Below, piece by piece: positions 36,721 to 46,469 of a DNA stretch of 64,000 nt. Source of the stretch: Colletes latitarsis (taxonomy: Eukaryota > Arthropoda > Insecta > Hymenoptera > Colletidae); NCBI RefSeq assembly GCF_051014445.1, contig NW_027488368.1:27006001-27070000 (forward strand), given 5' to 3'. Within the stretch, counting starts at the first letter, position 1; every line of letters begins with the position of its first letter. Below the pieces are notes generated by a model. That model was not told where the DNA came from. It saw only the letters and a program-made list of their open reading frames with translations, and made no database searches. The position numbers were made by a program, and so were the translations under genes.

Positions 36721-39700
36721 TACTGACCAAATGCAGGTCTAGTTGACGGTTACAGTGTGGTACCGCATTGCTACGTGATGCAAATCAGGAAAAGCCCAGG
36801 ATCAGGCCAACAAGTATGCGATAAATGCGAAAGTATGAGGCAGATGTTTGCAAATACCAGACCTAACCCTGACATAACCGGTGTTATCCTCTATAATATT
36901 GATCGAATCCAGGTTGAATTCACTTTTTCAGTGTGGCGCCACATTAATACGTGGTCCTAACCGTAAAAAAACCCAGGATCTGGCCAACAAGTATGCGAAA
37001 AATGCGAAAGTATGAGGCAGATGTTTGCAAATACCAGACATAACCCAGACCTGACCGGTGTTATCCTCTAAAATATTGATCGAATCCAAGTTGAATTGAC
37101 TTTTTCAGTGTGGCACCGCATTAATACGTGGTACTGACCACAAAAAAACTCATGACCTGACCAACAAGTATGCGATAAATGCGAAAGTATGAGGCAGATG
37201 TTTGCAAATACCAGACCTAACTCAGACAAAACCGGCATGAACCTCTAAAATATTGATCGAATCCAGATTGAATTCACTTTTTCAGTGTGGCACCACATTA
37301 ATACGTGTTCCTAACCGCTAAAGAAACCCTGGATCTGGCCAACAAGTATGCGAAAAATGCGAAAGTATGAGGCAGATGTATGCAAATACCAGACATAACC
37401 CAGACCTAACCGGTGTTAACCTCCAAAATATTGATCGAAACCAGGTTTAAATGACTGCATCAGTGTGGTACCACATTACTACGTGATCCGAACCAGAAAA
37501 AGCCCAGGATTTGGCCAACAAGTATGCGAAAAATGCGAAAGTATGAAGCAGATGTTTGCAAATACCAGACATAACCCAGACCTAACCGGTGTTATCGTCT
37601 AAAATATTAATCGGAACCAGGCTTGATTGACTATTTCAGTGTGGTTCCACGTCAATACGTGATCCTAACCAGAAATGAACGCAGGATCAGGCACGCAAGT
37701 ATGCGAAAATGCCAAAGTACGAGCCAGATGAGGGCTAATCCCAGACCTAACCGGTGTTATCCTCTAAACTATTAATCAACTCCAGGATTAATTGACTGTT
37801 TCAGTGTGTTACCACATTACTACGTGATCCAAATCAGAAAAAGCCCGGGATCTGGCGAACAAGTATGCGAGGAATGCGAAAGTCCGAGCCAGATGAGGCC
37901 AAATCCTAGACCTAACACAAACCTAACCGGTCTTATCGTCTAAAATATTAATCGGAACCTGGTTTAATTGGCTATTTCAGTGTGGTACCACGTCAATACG
38001 TGATCCTAACCAGAAAAAAACGCAGGATCAGGCCAAAGATTATGCGAAACTGCGAAAGTACGAGCCAGATGAGGTCTAATCTTTGTTATCCTCTAAAATA
38101 TTGATCAAATCCAGGTTTTGCTGACGGTTACAGTGTGGTACCACATTGCTACGTGATCCAAATCAGAATAAGCCCAGGATCTGGCCAACAAGCATGCGAT
38201 AAATGCGAAAGTATGAGGCAGATGTTTGCAAGTACCAGACCTAACCCAGACATAACCAGCATGGTCCTCTAAAATATTGATCGAATCCAGATTGAAGTGA
38301 CTATTCCAGTGTGGCACAACATTAACACGTGATCCTAACCAGAAAAAGCCCAGGATCTGGCCAACAAGTATGCGAAAAATACGAAAGTATGAGGCAGATG
38401 ATTGCAAATATCAGACCTTAGACAAACCTACCCAGAGTTATCCTCTAAAGTATTGATCAAATCCAGGTTTAGTTGACAGTGACAGTGTGGTGCCACATTG
38501 GTACGTGATCCTAATCAGAAGAAGCCCAGGATCTGGCGAACAAGTATGCGAGGAATGCGAAAGTCCGAGCCAGATGAGGCCAAATCCTAGACCTAACACA
38601 AACCTAACCGGTCTTATCGTCTAAAATATTAATCGGAACCTGGTTTAATTGGCTATTTCAGTGTGGTACCACGTCAATTCGTGATCCTAACCAGAAACGA
38701 ACGCAGGATCAGGCCAGCAAGTATGCGAAAATGCGAAAGTACCAGCCAGATGAGGGCCAATCCCAGACCTACCGGGGTTATCCTCTAAAATATAAATCAA
38801 CTCCAGGATTAATTGACTGTTTCAGTGTGTTACCACATTACTACGTGATCCAAATCAGAAAAAGCCCGGGATCTGGCCAATAAGCATGCGATAAATGCGA
38901 AAGTATGAGGCAGATGTTTTCAAGTACCAGACCTAACCCAGACATAACCAGCATGGTCCTCTGAAATATTGATCGAATCCAGATTGAATTGACTATTCCA
39001 GTGTGGCACAACATTAATACGTGATCCTAATCAGAAAAAGCCCAGGCTCTGGCCAACAAGTATGCGAAAAATACGGATGTATGAGGCAGATGATTGCAAA
39101 TATCAGACCTAACACAAACCTAACCGGTGTTAGCCTCTAAAAAATTGACCAAATCCAGGTTTAATTGACGCTTTCAGTGTTGTACCACATTACTACGTGA
39201 TCCAAATCAGAAAATGCCTAGGATCTGGCCAACAAGTATGCGAAAAATGCGAAAGTATGAGGCAGATGCTTGCAAATACCAGACATAACCCAGACCTAAC
39301 CGGTGTTATCCTCTAAACTATTGATCGAATCCAGGTTGAGTTCACTTTTTCAGTGTGGCACCACATTAATACGTGGCCCTAACCACAAAAAAAATCCCAT
39401 GATCTGACCAACAAGTATGCGAAAAATGCGAAAGTATGAGGCAGATGATTGCAAATACCAGACATAACCCAGTCCTAACCGGTGTTATCGTCTAAAACAT
39501 TAATCGGAACCAGGTTTAATTGTCTATTACAGTGTGGTACCACGTCAATACGTGATCCTAACCAGAAAAAAACGCAGGATCAGGCCAAAGATTATGCGAA
39601 ACTGCGAAAGTACGAGCCAGATGAGGTCTAATCCCAGACCTAGCCTTTGTTATCCTCTAAAATATTGATCAAATCCAGGTTTTGCTGACGGTTACAGTGT

Positions 39701-40479
39701 GGTACCACATTGCTACGTGATCCAAATCAGAATATGCCCAGGATCTGGCCAACAAGTATGCGAAAAATGCGAAAGTATGAGGCAGATGTTTGCAAATACC
39801 AGACCTTACCCTGACATTACCGGCGTTATCCTCTAAAATATTGATCGAATCGAGGTTGAATTCACTTTTTCAGTGTGGCACCACATTAATACGTGGTTTT
39901 AACCGCAAAAAAACCCTGGATCTGGCCAACAAGTATGCGAAAAATGCGGAAGTACGAGCCAGATGAGGCCAAATCCCAGACCTAACACAAACCTAACCGG
40001 TGTTAGCCTCTAAAAAATTGACCAAATCCAGGTTTAATTGACGCTTTCAGTGTTGTACCACATTACTACGTGATCCAAATCAGAAAATGCCTAGGATCTG
40101 GCCAACAAGTATGCGAAAAATGCGAAAGTATGAGGCAGATGCTTGCAAATACCAGACATAACCCAGACCTAACCGGTGTTATCCTCTAAACTATTGATCG
40201 AATCCAGGTTGAGTTCACTTTTTCAGTGTGGCACCACATTAATACGTGGCCCTAACCACAAAAAAAATCCCATGATCTGACCAACAAGTATGCGAAAAAT
40301 GCGAAAGTATGAGGCAGATGATTGCAAATACCAGACATAACCCAGTCCTAACCGGTGTTATCGTCTAAAACATTAATCGGAACCAGGTTTAATTGTCTAT
40401 TACAGTGTGGTACCACGTCAATACGTGATCCTAACCAGAAAAAAACGCAGGATCAGGCCAAAGAGTATGCGAAACTGCG

Positions 40480-40495
40480 AAAGTACGAGCCAGAT
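40480..40495. repeat. Target-site duplication (5') of the full-length R1/SART-like element
   Basis: The sequence aaagtacgagccagat precedes the element. The last 13 bases (gtacgagccagat) recur at 46457-46469 directly after the poly(A). Up to three further As cannot be told from the tail. R1-type elements make duplications of this size. Confidence 0.92.
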
Positions 40496-40879
40496 TCCCT
40501 CAGGGGCTGCCAGCCTTTCAGCTGCAGTACGGGCTTAACGAACCCGGGGTACCCGAGTCATACACACACCGTAAGCCTCCTGTTGGTCGTCACAACGACC
40601 CATTCACAATTCCCTATTGGTTTTGTGAATGGTACGTGACGGCAGGAGGAACGGGGGTCTTGGCTTAACCGCCTGGGCCACGAGTATGGCGACTCTATAA
40701 AATCGCCCTCCAATCCTAAGCTATGGTGCGCGGCGATGGGATGCATGGTTGGGGGAGAAGGCCCAATCCCAAGCGACCACCTCCGGGGAACCTGCCGAAC
40801 CCCCGGAGTATTAGGCTTACCCGGGTAAGGCGGCTCTGCCCGGGTGGACCTTTATTTCCGACCATCTCGTGGGATTATT
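40496..40879 (+). promoter_or_regulatory. 5' UTR / internal promoter region of the full-length element
   Basis: A 384-bp GC-rich leader begins tccctcaggggctgcc directly after the target duplication. It contains an inverted pair acccattcacaa / ttgtgaatggt near 40600-40633 and cccgggtaa / gcccgggt near 40820-40845. Non-LTR elements carry promoter activity in this region, but no specific promoter box is recognised here. Confidence 0.65.
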
Positions 40880-42736
40880 ATGGACACAGAAAATAAAATG
40901 GGGATGGGGCGGGTTTTGTCGGTTGGGGAGGACGGAGACGGGGTTGGGGTTAGGGTGGCGGCGCTCGCGCCCCACTCAGCGCCAGGTCCGGCTTCGTGGA
41001 GGGTGGAGGAGGACGACGAGACGGCGTCGGTCTCGTCCTTCTCCTCCAGCACGAGCCACATAGGCTCTAAGAGGAAGAGGACGGGGCAGGCCGTCGTCGA
41101 GGTGGGCGGGGCGATGAGCCCGTCGGTGAGGCTGAGTTGCCTCAGGGACGAGGTGACCGAGAAGATATCGGAGAGGATCTCCTCGTCCCTGAGGCGGGTG
41201 GAGAAAGTCGCCGCTGCCTGCGCCTTTAAGGGGCAGAAAAGCGGTGGCGCGGAGGCCCTGAAGGCCGCGGCGGAGGAAATGAGGGAGGCGGCGCGGGAGC
41301 TCAGAGGGCGGAACGCCCGTCTGCAGCTCCTGTTGGAGGAGGAGCGACAGGGGAGGAGGAGGGCAGAGGCGCTGTGGAACAGCGCGGCCCTCCCTCCCAT
41401 CCTCCCTCCTCCTCCACCGCCGCGTCCCTCGGCGGAGGTAAATAAGCGGAGTGCGGCGGCAGTGGTGCGGGGCACCGCGGGCCCCTCCACCCGCACTCCG
41501 CCCGTGAAGAAGTCCCCGTCCTCCTCAGAAGACGATCTTCTGAGGAGGATTGGGGACATGATTGATGGCAAGCTGGCCGCCTTCGGGAGGAGCTCCTCGC
41601 CGGAAGAGCGGACCTGTTCCGGTACAGTCGGGGAAGGCAAAGAAGGGCGGAGTGAAGGCCGAGCCGCCCAGCGTTGCGGCACCAGGGCCCCGGGTCGCGA
41701 CCCCCAAGGGGGGTGGTGTACCCGTGGTCGCGGTGGTCGCGTCCTCCACAGCACCCTCCCAAGGGGGGGTGGCGTGGAGTGAGGTGGTGGGGCGGAAGGC
41801 GAAGCGGGCGGCGAGGAAGGCCTCGCAACCGCAGCCTCCGCCTCCGCCGCCGGCGGCCAAGGTAAAGGCCGCGAAGGTCGGGAAGGCACGACCAGGTCGT
41901 CCCCCAAAAACGGCAGCGGTGACGCTGACCGTTGCGCAGGGGGGCGACCTGACCCTCGCGGAGGCGATGCGGCTCGCCAGGGAGAATATCTCCCTGGAAG
42001 AGCTGGGCATCGCCTCCGTGAGGGCGAAGAGGGCCGTGACCGGGGGTCTCTTGCTGGAGATCCCCGGTGCAGAAGGCGGCGCGAAGGCGGATCGTCTCGC
42101 CCAGAGGCTCCGGGAGCAGCTGGGCGAGCGAGGTGTCCGGGTCGCCCGGCCCATGAAGCGCACGGAGATGCGCGTTTGTGGGCTGGACGACTCGGTCAGC
42201 GCACAGGATGTGTCCCGTGCCCTTGCGAGGGCGGGGGACTGTCCTGTGGAGGACCTGCGGATCGGAGAGATCCGCAGGTCGCCCTCCGGCCTCGGGTCGG
42301 TGTGGGCCCGGTGCCCCCTCTCCGCCGCCCGTAAGGTGGCGGAATTCGGGAGGGTGGTGGTGGGGTGGGTTTCGGCGCGAGTGGAAATCCTCGCGCCGCG
42401 CCCGCTCCAGTGTCACCGCTGCCTCGAATTGGGGCACGTGAGGCAGAGGTGCACCTCGCCGGTGGACCGCAGCGGTCAGTGTTACCGCTGCGGTGCCAAA
42501 GAGCACCGTGCGAGCCAGTGCTCGGCGGCCCCCCACTGCCCGCTGTGTGCGGACATGGGGAGGCCAGCCGATCACAGGGTGGGGAGCAGGAAGTGCTCCC
42601 CCCCCCCTCCCGGAAGGAGAGGAAGAGGCGGGCTGCACCGGCTCCGGTGCCGAGGGCGGTGGCATCGTCCTCCATGGAGGTGGACGGTGCTACGGGGACG
42701 GACGGCCGGGAGGAGGCTGGCGCGGCCATTAATTAA
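40880..42736 (+). pseudogene. ORF1 (Gag-like, three zinc knuckles), frame-shifted
   Basis: It starts at ATG 40880 (MDTENKMGMG). The N-terminal half has Ser/acidic tracts, a nuclear-localisation-like SKRKRT, and a helical, probably coiled-coil segment rich in E/A/R (around 41100-41390), then proline runs. The C-terminal half has CHRCLELGHVRQRC (42411-42452), CYRCGAKEHRASQC (42480-42521) and a third Cys/His knuckle (42537-42596), the arrangement of R1-clade ORF1 proteins that bind element RNA. Two frame changes are visible: one between about 41585 and 41625, and one in a run of ten C near 42598-42607. The final frame ends at TAA 42734-42736. As assembled the protein would be truncated. Confidence 0.88.
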
Positions 42737-42738
42737 TG
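42734..42738 (+). promoter_or_regulatory. TAATG stop-start overlap of ORF1 and ORF2
   Basis: The ORF1 stop TAA (42734-42736) and the ORF2 start ATG (42736-42738) share one base. In SART1 of silkworm a UAAUG overlap supports termination-reinitiation translation of ORF2. The same mechanism is inferred here from the identical layout. The context attaattaatgcc is AT-rich within GC-rich surroundings. Confidence 0.75.
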
Positions 42739-45700
42739 CCGCCCCGCCTCCTCCTCCAGGCCAACCTCAACCACTGCCGCGCGGCACAGGACTTGATGTC
42801 CCAAGTCCTCGCGGAGTGGGGGGTTGGCCTGGCGGTCTCTGCTGAGCCGTACCGCGTCCCTGATCACCCTCATTGGGTGGGCGACGCCGACGGCTTGGTG
42901 GCGACGGTATGGGGAGGGGGCGACGGGTCCCCACCGTTCTCCTTGTTGGAGCGCGGTCGGGGGATTCGTCGCCGTGGACTGGGGGGGAGTCGCTGTGGTG
43001 GGGTGCTACATTTCGCCCCGTAGCGGTCACGCTGCGTTCGAGCTGTACTTGGCCGAGGTCGCGGCATGCGTGCAGCGCTACGCGGCCCGGCCGGTGCTGG
43101 TCCTGGGGGATTTTAATGCCAAGTCGGTGGCTTGGGGATCCCCCAGGACCTCCGTTCGCGGCGGGATCCTGGGCGATTGGGCGGCGGGGCTCGACCTCCG
43201 GGTATTGAACCGGGGGTCGGAGCACACATGCGTGCGGCGATATGGGGGGTCCATCGTGGATGTTGGATTCGCGACCCCCAACGCCGTGCGCATGGTGTCG
43301 GGTTGGCACGTGGTCGCGGGGGCAGAGACACTCTCCGATCACCGGTACATCCGGATGGAGGTCTCTGCCGCCGCGAGTGCATCCCGACACGGCCGCCTGC
43401 GTGGCACCCCACCACGCCGCTGGGCGCTTCGGCGCCTGGACAAGGACGCCCTGATGGCAGCTGCCCTCGCTGCAACTTGGCCGCAGGGAGCGGCCGAGTT
43501 GCCGAGCATAGAGGAGGAGGTCGCCCGGCTCGGAGCATTGGTCGCGGGTATTTGCGACGCGGCGATGCCTCGGGTCGGGCGGGCTTCTCCTCGCCGGGCG
43601 GTATACTGGTGGTCGGACGCGATCGCGGAGTTGCGAGTCGCGACTGTCCGCGCCCGACGCCGGTACACCCGCGCGCGCCGTCGTCAACGTACAGGCGACG
43701 GCGTGGCGCGAGCGAGGGCAGCTGATGACCTGTATGGAGCATACCGCGTCGCGCGGGTTGCTCTGCAGGTCGCCATCAAACGGGCCAAGACCCGGGCATG
43801 GAAGGAGCTCCTCCAGACCCTTGATGACGATCCATGGGGGCGCCCATATAAGGTGGTGCTGAATAAGCTCTGCCCGTGGGCGCCCCCCGTCACCGAGGGT
43901 CTTGACCCCCGGCTGCTGGAGGACGTGGTCAATACACTCTTCCCAATTGGGGAGAGGGGACCGCGTCCTCCGGCGGCGGCGGCTGTCCCAGTGGAGTGGA
44001 CGGCCGAGCTGGGGGTCACGCAGGAGGAGCTGGCAGCGGCCATCAGACGGCTCGGGGTTCGTGACACGGCCCCGGGTCCGGATGGTGTGCCCGGCCGGGT
44101 TTGGGTCTTGACCCAGGGTGTCCTTGGGGCCGACCTCAGGCGGTTGTTCGACCGCTGCCTGAGGGACGGGCGATTCCCCCCCAGTTGGAAGGTGGCGAGG
44201 ATGGTCCTCCTCCGGAAGGTGGGTCGGCCCGCGGAGTCTCCCTCCGCATACCGGCCCATTTGTCTCCTCGACGAGGTGGGCAAGCTCTTCGAGCGTGTGA
44301 TTGCTGCCCGCCTCGTCGAGCACCTGTCGCGGGGTGATCCCGGTCTGGCCGACTGCCAGTTCGGTTTCCGGGGGGGCCGATCGACTATCGACGCGATAGG
44401 TCGTGTGAGGGCCCTCTCGGAGGCGGCCGTCTCCCGGGGAGGGGTGGCATTGGCAGTATCCTTGGATATTGCCAATGCCTTTAACACCCTCCCCTGGGAA
44501 GAGATAAGGAGGGGACTCGAATATCATCGAGTCCCCCCTTGTCTCAGGGCGGTCGTCGGGGATTATCTTCGCGGCAGGTGGATCGAGTATCCGGGCCGGG
44601 ATGGTGATATGCGGAGGGAGGTGTACTGCGGTGTTCCGCAGGTGTCGGTCCTCGGGCCACTCCTGTGGAACATCGCGTACGACTCGGTGTTGCGGGCCGG
44701 GCTCCCCGACGGCGTCAGCACGGTGTGTTATGCGGATGACACACTGGTGCTGGCCGTCGGGGCGCACTGGGGGAGGGCCATGCGTCGCGCGGAGGAGGGG
44801 GCGCAACGCGTCGTCGACCGGATCAGGGGGATGGGGATGACGGTGGCGGTCCATAAGACCGAGGTGATTGCGTTTCATTCACCTCGGCAGGATCCGCCAC
44901 CCCCTGTGATCCGGGTGGGTGGGGCTGACATCGAGGTGAAGCCCCAGATCAGGTATCTAGGGCTGATCCTCGATAGCCACTGGCGTTTCGAGAAGCATTT
45001 CCGCTGCCTGGTCCCCCGGTTGGAAAGGATGGTTGCGGCTCTGGGCCGGATCCTGCCCAACCTGGGGGGCCCGGCGGGCCGAGTTCGTCGCCTCTATGTG
45101 GCAATGGTCCAGTCGGTGGCCCTATACGGGGCCCCCGTCTGGGCGGACGACCTGGCTGCCTCCCGGCGCAGCATGACTATGCTGCGTCGGGTGCAGAGGC
45201 GCATGGCGCTCAGGGTCGTCCGCGGGTATCGGACCATGTCACATGAGGCGGCGACGGTTCTAGCGGGGATGCCGCCCATGGACCTGCTCGCGCGGTCGCA
45301 CGCGGTGATGTACCGGCACCGCGTCGACCGTCGCGCGGGGGTGGGGGCGGTCCCGGGCGGGCAGGAACCTGCTTGGGGCGATTTGAAGCGCCAGGCCCGG
45401 CAGTCCGTGTTGCTCGCGTGGCAGGAGCGGCTGGCTCTGCCAACCGCGGGGCACCGGACTGTCGGGGCGGTTCGGCCACTCCTGACGGAGTGGCTGGACA
45501 GAGGCCATGGCAGCCTCACCTACCGGATGGCACAGGTATTTTCCGGGCATGGCAGCTTCGGAAGATACCTGTGCCGGATAGGGAAGGAGCCGACGGCGCG
45601 TTGCTGCCACTGCGACGCTGAGCAGGACACGGCGGATCATACCCTGGAAGTATGCCCCGCGTGGGAGGGGGAGCGCCGTGTCCTGGTCGGCGTCGTCGGG

Positions 45701-45919
45701 CGGGATGTCTCGCTGCCGGGCGTGGTGCGCGCCATGCTCGGCAGCGAGGAGAAGTGGAGGGCCGTGGCCTCCTTCTGCGAGAACGTAATGTTGCAGAAGG
45801 AGGCCGCGGGGAGGGAGCGCGAGCTTCAGCGGCGCGCTGAAGCTCGCGCTCGTGCGGTGGCCCGAGGTCGTCGCCCGGTCGCGAGGCGTCGCTGGCGGCC
45901 GCCTCGGCGTGGCGGATGA
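42736..45919 (+). pseudogene. ORF2 (endonuclease-reverse transcriptase), one frame shift
   Basis: It begins at ATG 42736 with an endonuclease N-terminus (LLLQANLNHCRAAQDL, SAEPYR). The frame then changes at a five-G run near 42959-42963, where copy a has four, and continues in the frame open from 42824 to 45919. Positions in that 1,031-codon frame: GDFNA at 95 and SDHRY at 171 (endonuclease), then RT motifs GFRGGRST, DIANAFNTLPW, GVPQVSVLGP (Val at 607 where Gly is expected) and YADD at 636, then CCHC-x8-H-x4-C at 927-944 and a basic tail. It would nick target DNA and reverse-transcribe the element RNA in place. The frame shift and the Gly-to-Val change argue against activity. Confidence 0.93.
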
Positions 45920-46435
45920 CCTAGGCTGGGAGGGGGGTCCTGAGGGGACTCTCCTCCCGCCAGGCGGCGCCGGGTCGGACCGGTTGGGGGTAGGAGTGCC
46001 TCCCCCTACCGGTCCGACGCAAGGGGAGGCACCGTCGGCGGTCTGGTGCGGCCATGAACGCCCGGCCGCTGAGGGGTGGAAACGGGGTCGCGGGCGGTTG
46101 CGAGTTGGGGCTCGCAGCCGCCACTAAACACGGCCCCGGGACGGATAGCGGCGGGATGGAGTGGCCCCGTCCCGCCGCTATGAGGCAGTGTGTCTACTGG
46201 GGGGACCGATTGTCCCCCCGGGGGATGGGAGCGAAAGCGCGGGCACGGGGAGGATACCGGAAGAATGCTTCGAGCGATTCCCGGTATCCTCCCAAAGCGT
46301 GCCGAAGGGTCACCGTGGGGTTTTTAGTGGGTAGGTCCCGCGCCTGTCGTTGTACGGGCGCGGGGAATCCCACACACCCCTCCCACCTCTCCCCAAGGAG
46401 GTGGGAGGGAGTCTTTCGAAGATTTTCCCCACGAC
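45920..46435 (+). other. 3' UTR of the full-length element
   Basis: This GC-rich segment is nearly identical to that of copy a. It holds two strong inverted repeats: the 13-bp stem at 46248-46293 and a 10-bp stem (cctcccacct, 46379-46388, with aggtgggagg, 46399-46408) close to the tail. It ends ccccacgac directly before A21. Confidence 0.85.
46248..46293 (+). promoter_or_regulatory. 3' UTR stem-loop of the full-length element
   Basis: The arms gggaggataccgg (46248-46260) and ccggtatcctccc (46281-46293) pair perfectly over 13 bp around a 20-nt loop. Arms and loop are conserved in all three copies except for one loop base in copy a. This is a candidate recognition structure for the element's own reverse transcriptase. 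Confidence 0.62.
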
Positions 46436-46456
46436 AAAAAAAAAAAAAAAAAAAAA

Positions 46457-46469
46457 GTACGAGCCAGAT
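46457..46469. repeat. Target-site duplication (3') of the full-length element
   Basis: The sequence gtacgagccagat after the A21 tail is identical to 40483-40495. It continues directly into satellite (gaggtctaatccc), as in uninterrupted monomers around 39610. Confidence 0.92.

Larger units (their letters stand above)
18110..40495. repeat. 176-177-bp satellite array, central segment with higher-order repeats
   Basis: About 127 head-to-tail monomers. Conserved parts are the accggtgttatcctctaaaa block, a gtgtggtaccacatt block holding the palindrome gtggtaccac, tacgtgatcc, and the duplicated atgcgaaa motif before the phase marker. Monomers differ markedly from one another, but larger multi-monomer units repeat almost exactly. 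Frames of 60-100 residues recurring throughout are repeat translations with no family resemblance. I see no gene in this segment. Confidence 0.95.
40496..46456 (+). mobile_element. Full-length R1/SART-clade non-LTR retrotransposon inserted in satellite
   Basis: A 5,961-bp element is flanked by a 13-16-bp target duplication. It has a 5' UTR (40496-40879), ORF1 with zinc knuckles (40880-42736), an ORF2 endonuclease-RT overlapping ORF1 at TAATG (42736-45919), a 3' UTR (45920-46435) and an A21 tail. The host satellite reads continuously across the insertion: with the element removed, the sequence matches the higher-order unit at 39600-39700. It therefore inserted after that unit had been amplified. 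ORF1 contains two frame shifts. ORF2 has one frame shift and a change in a core RT motif, so this copy is probably inactive as assembled. Confidence 0.95.

Noticed and set aside
40496..46456. Interpretation as R1 in ribosomal DNA
   Set aside because: Both flanks are satellite, with a satellite-derived target duplication. No 28S rRNA sequence is present anywhere in the window.
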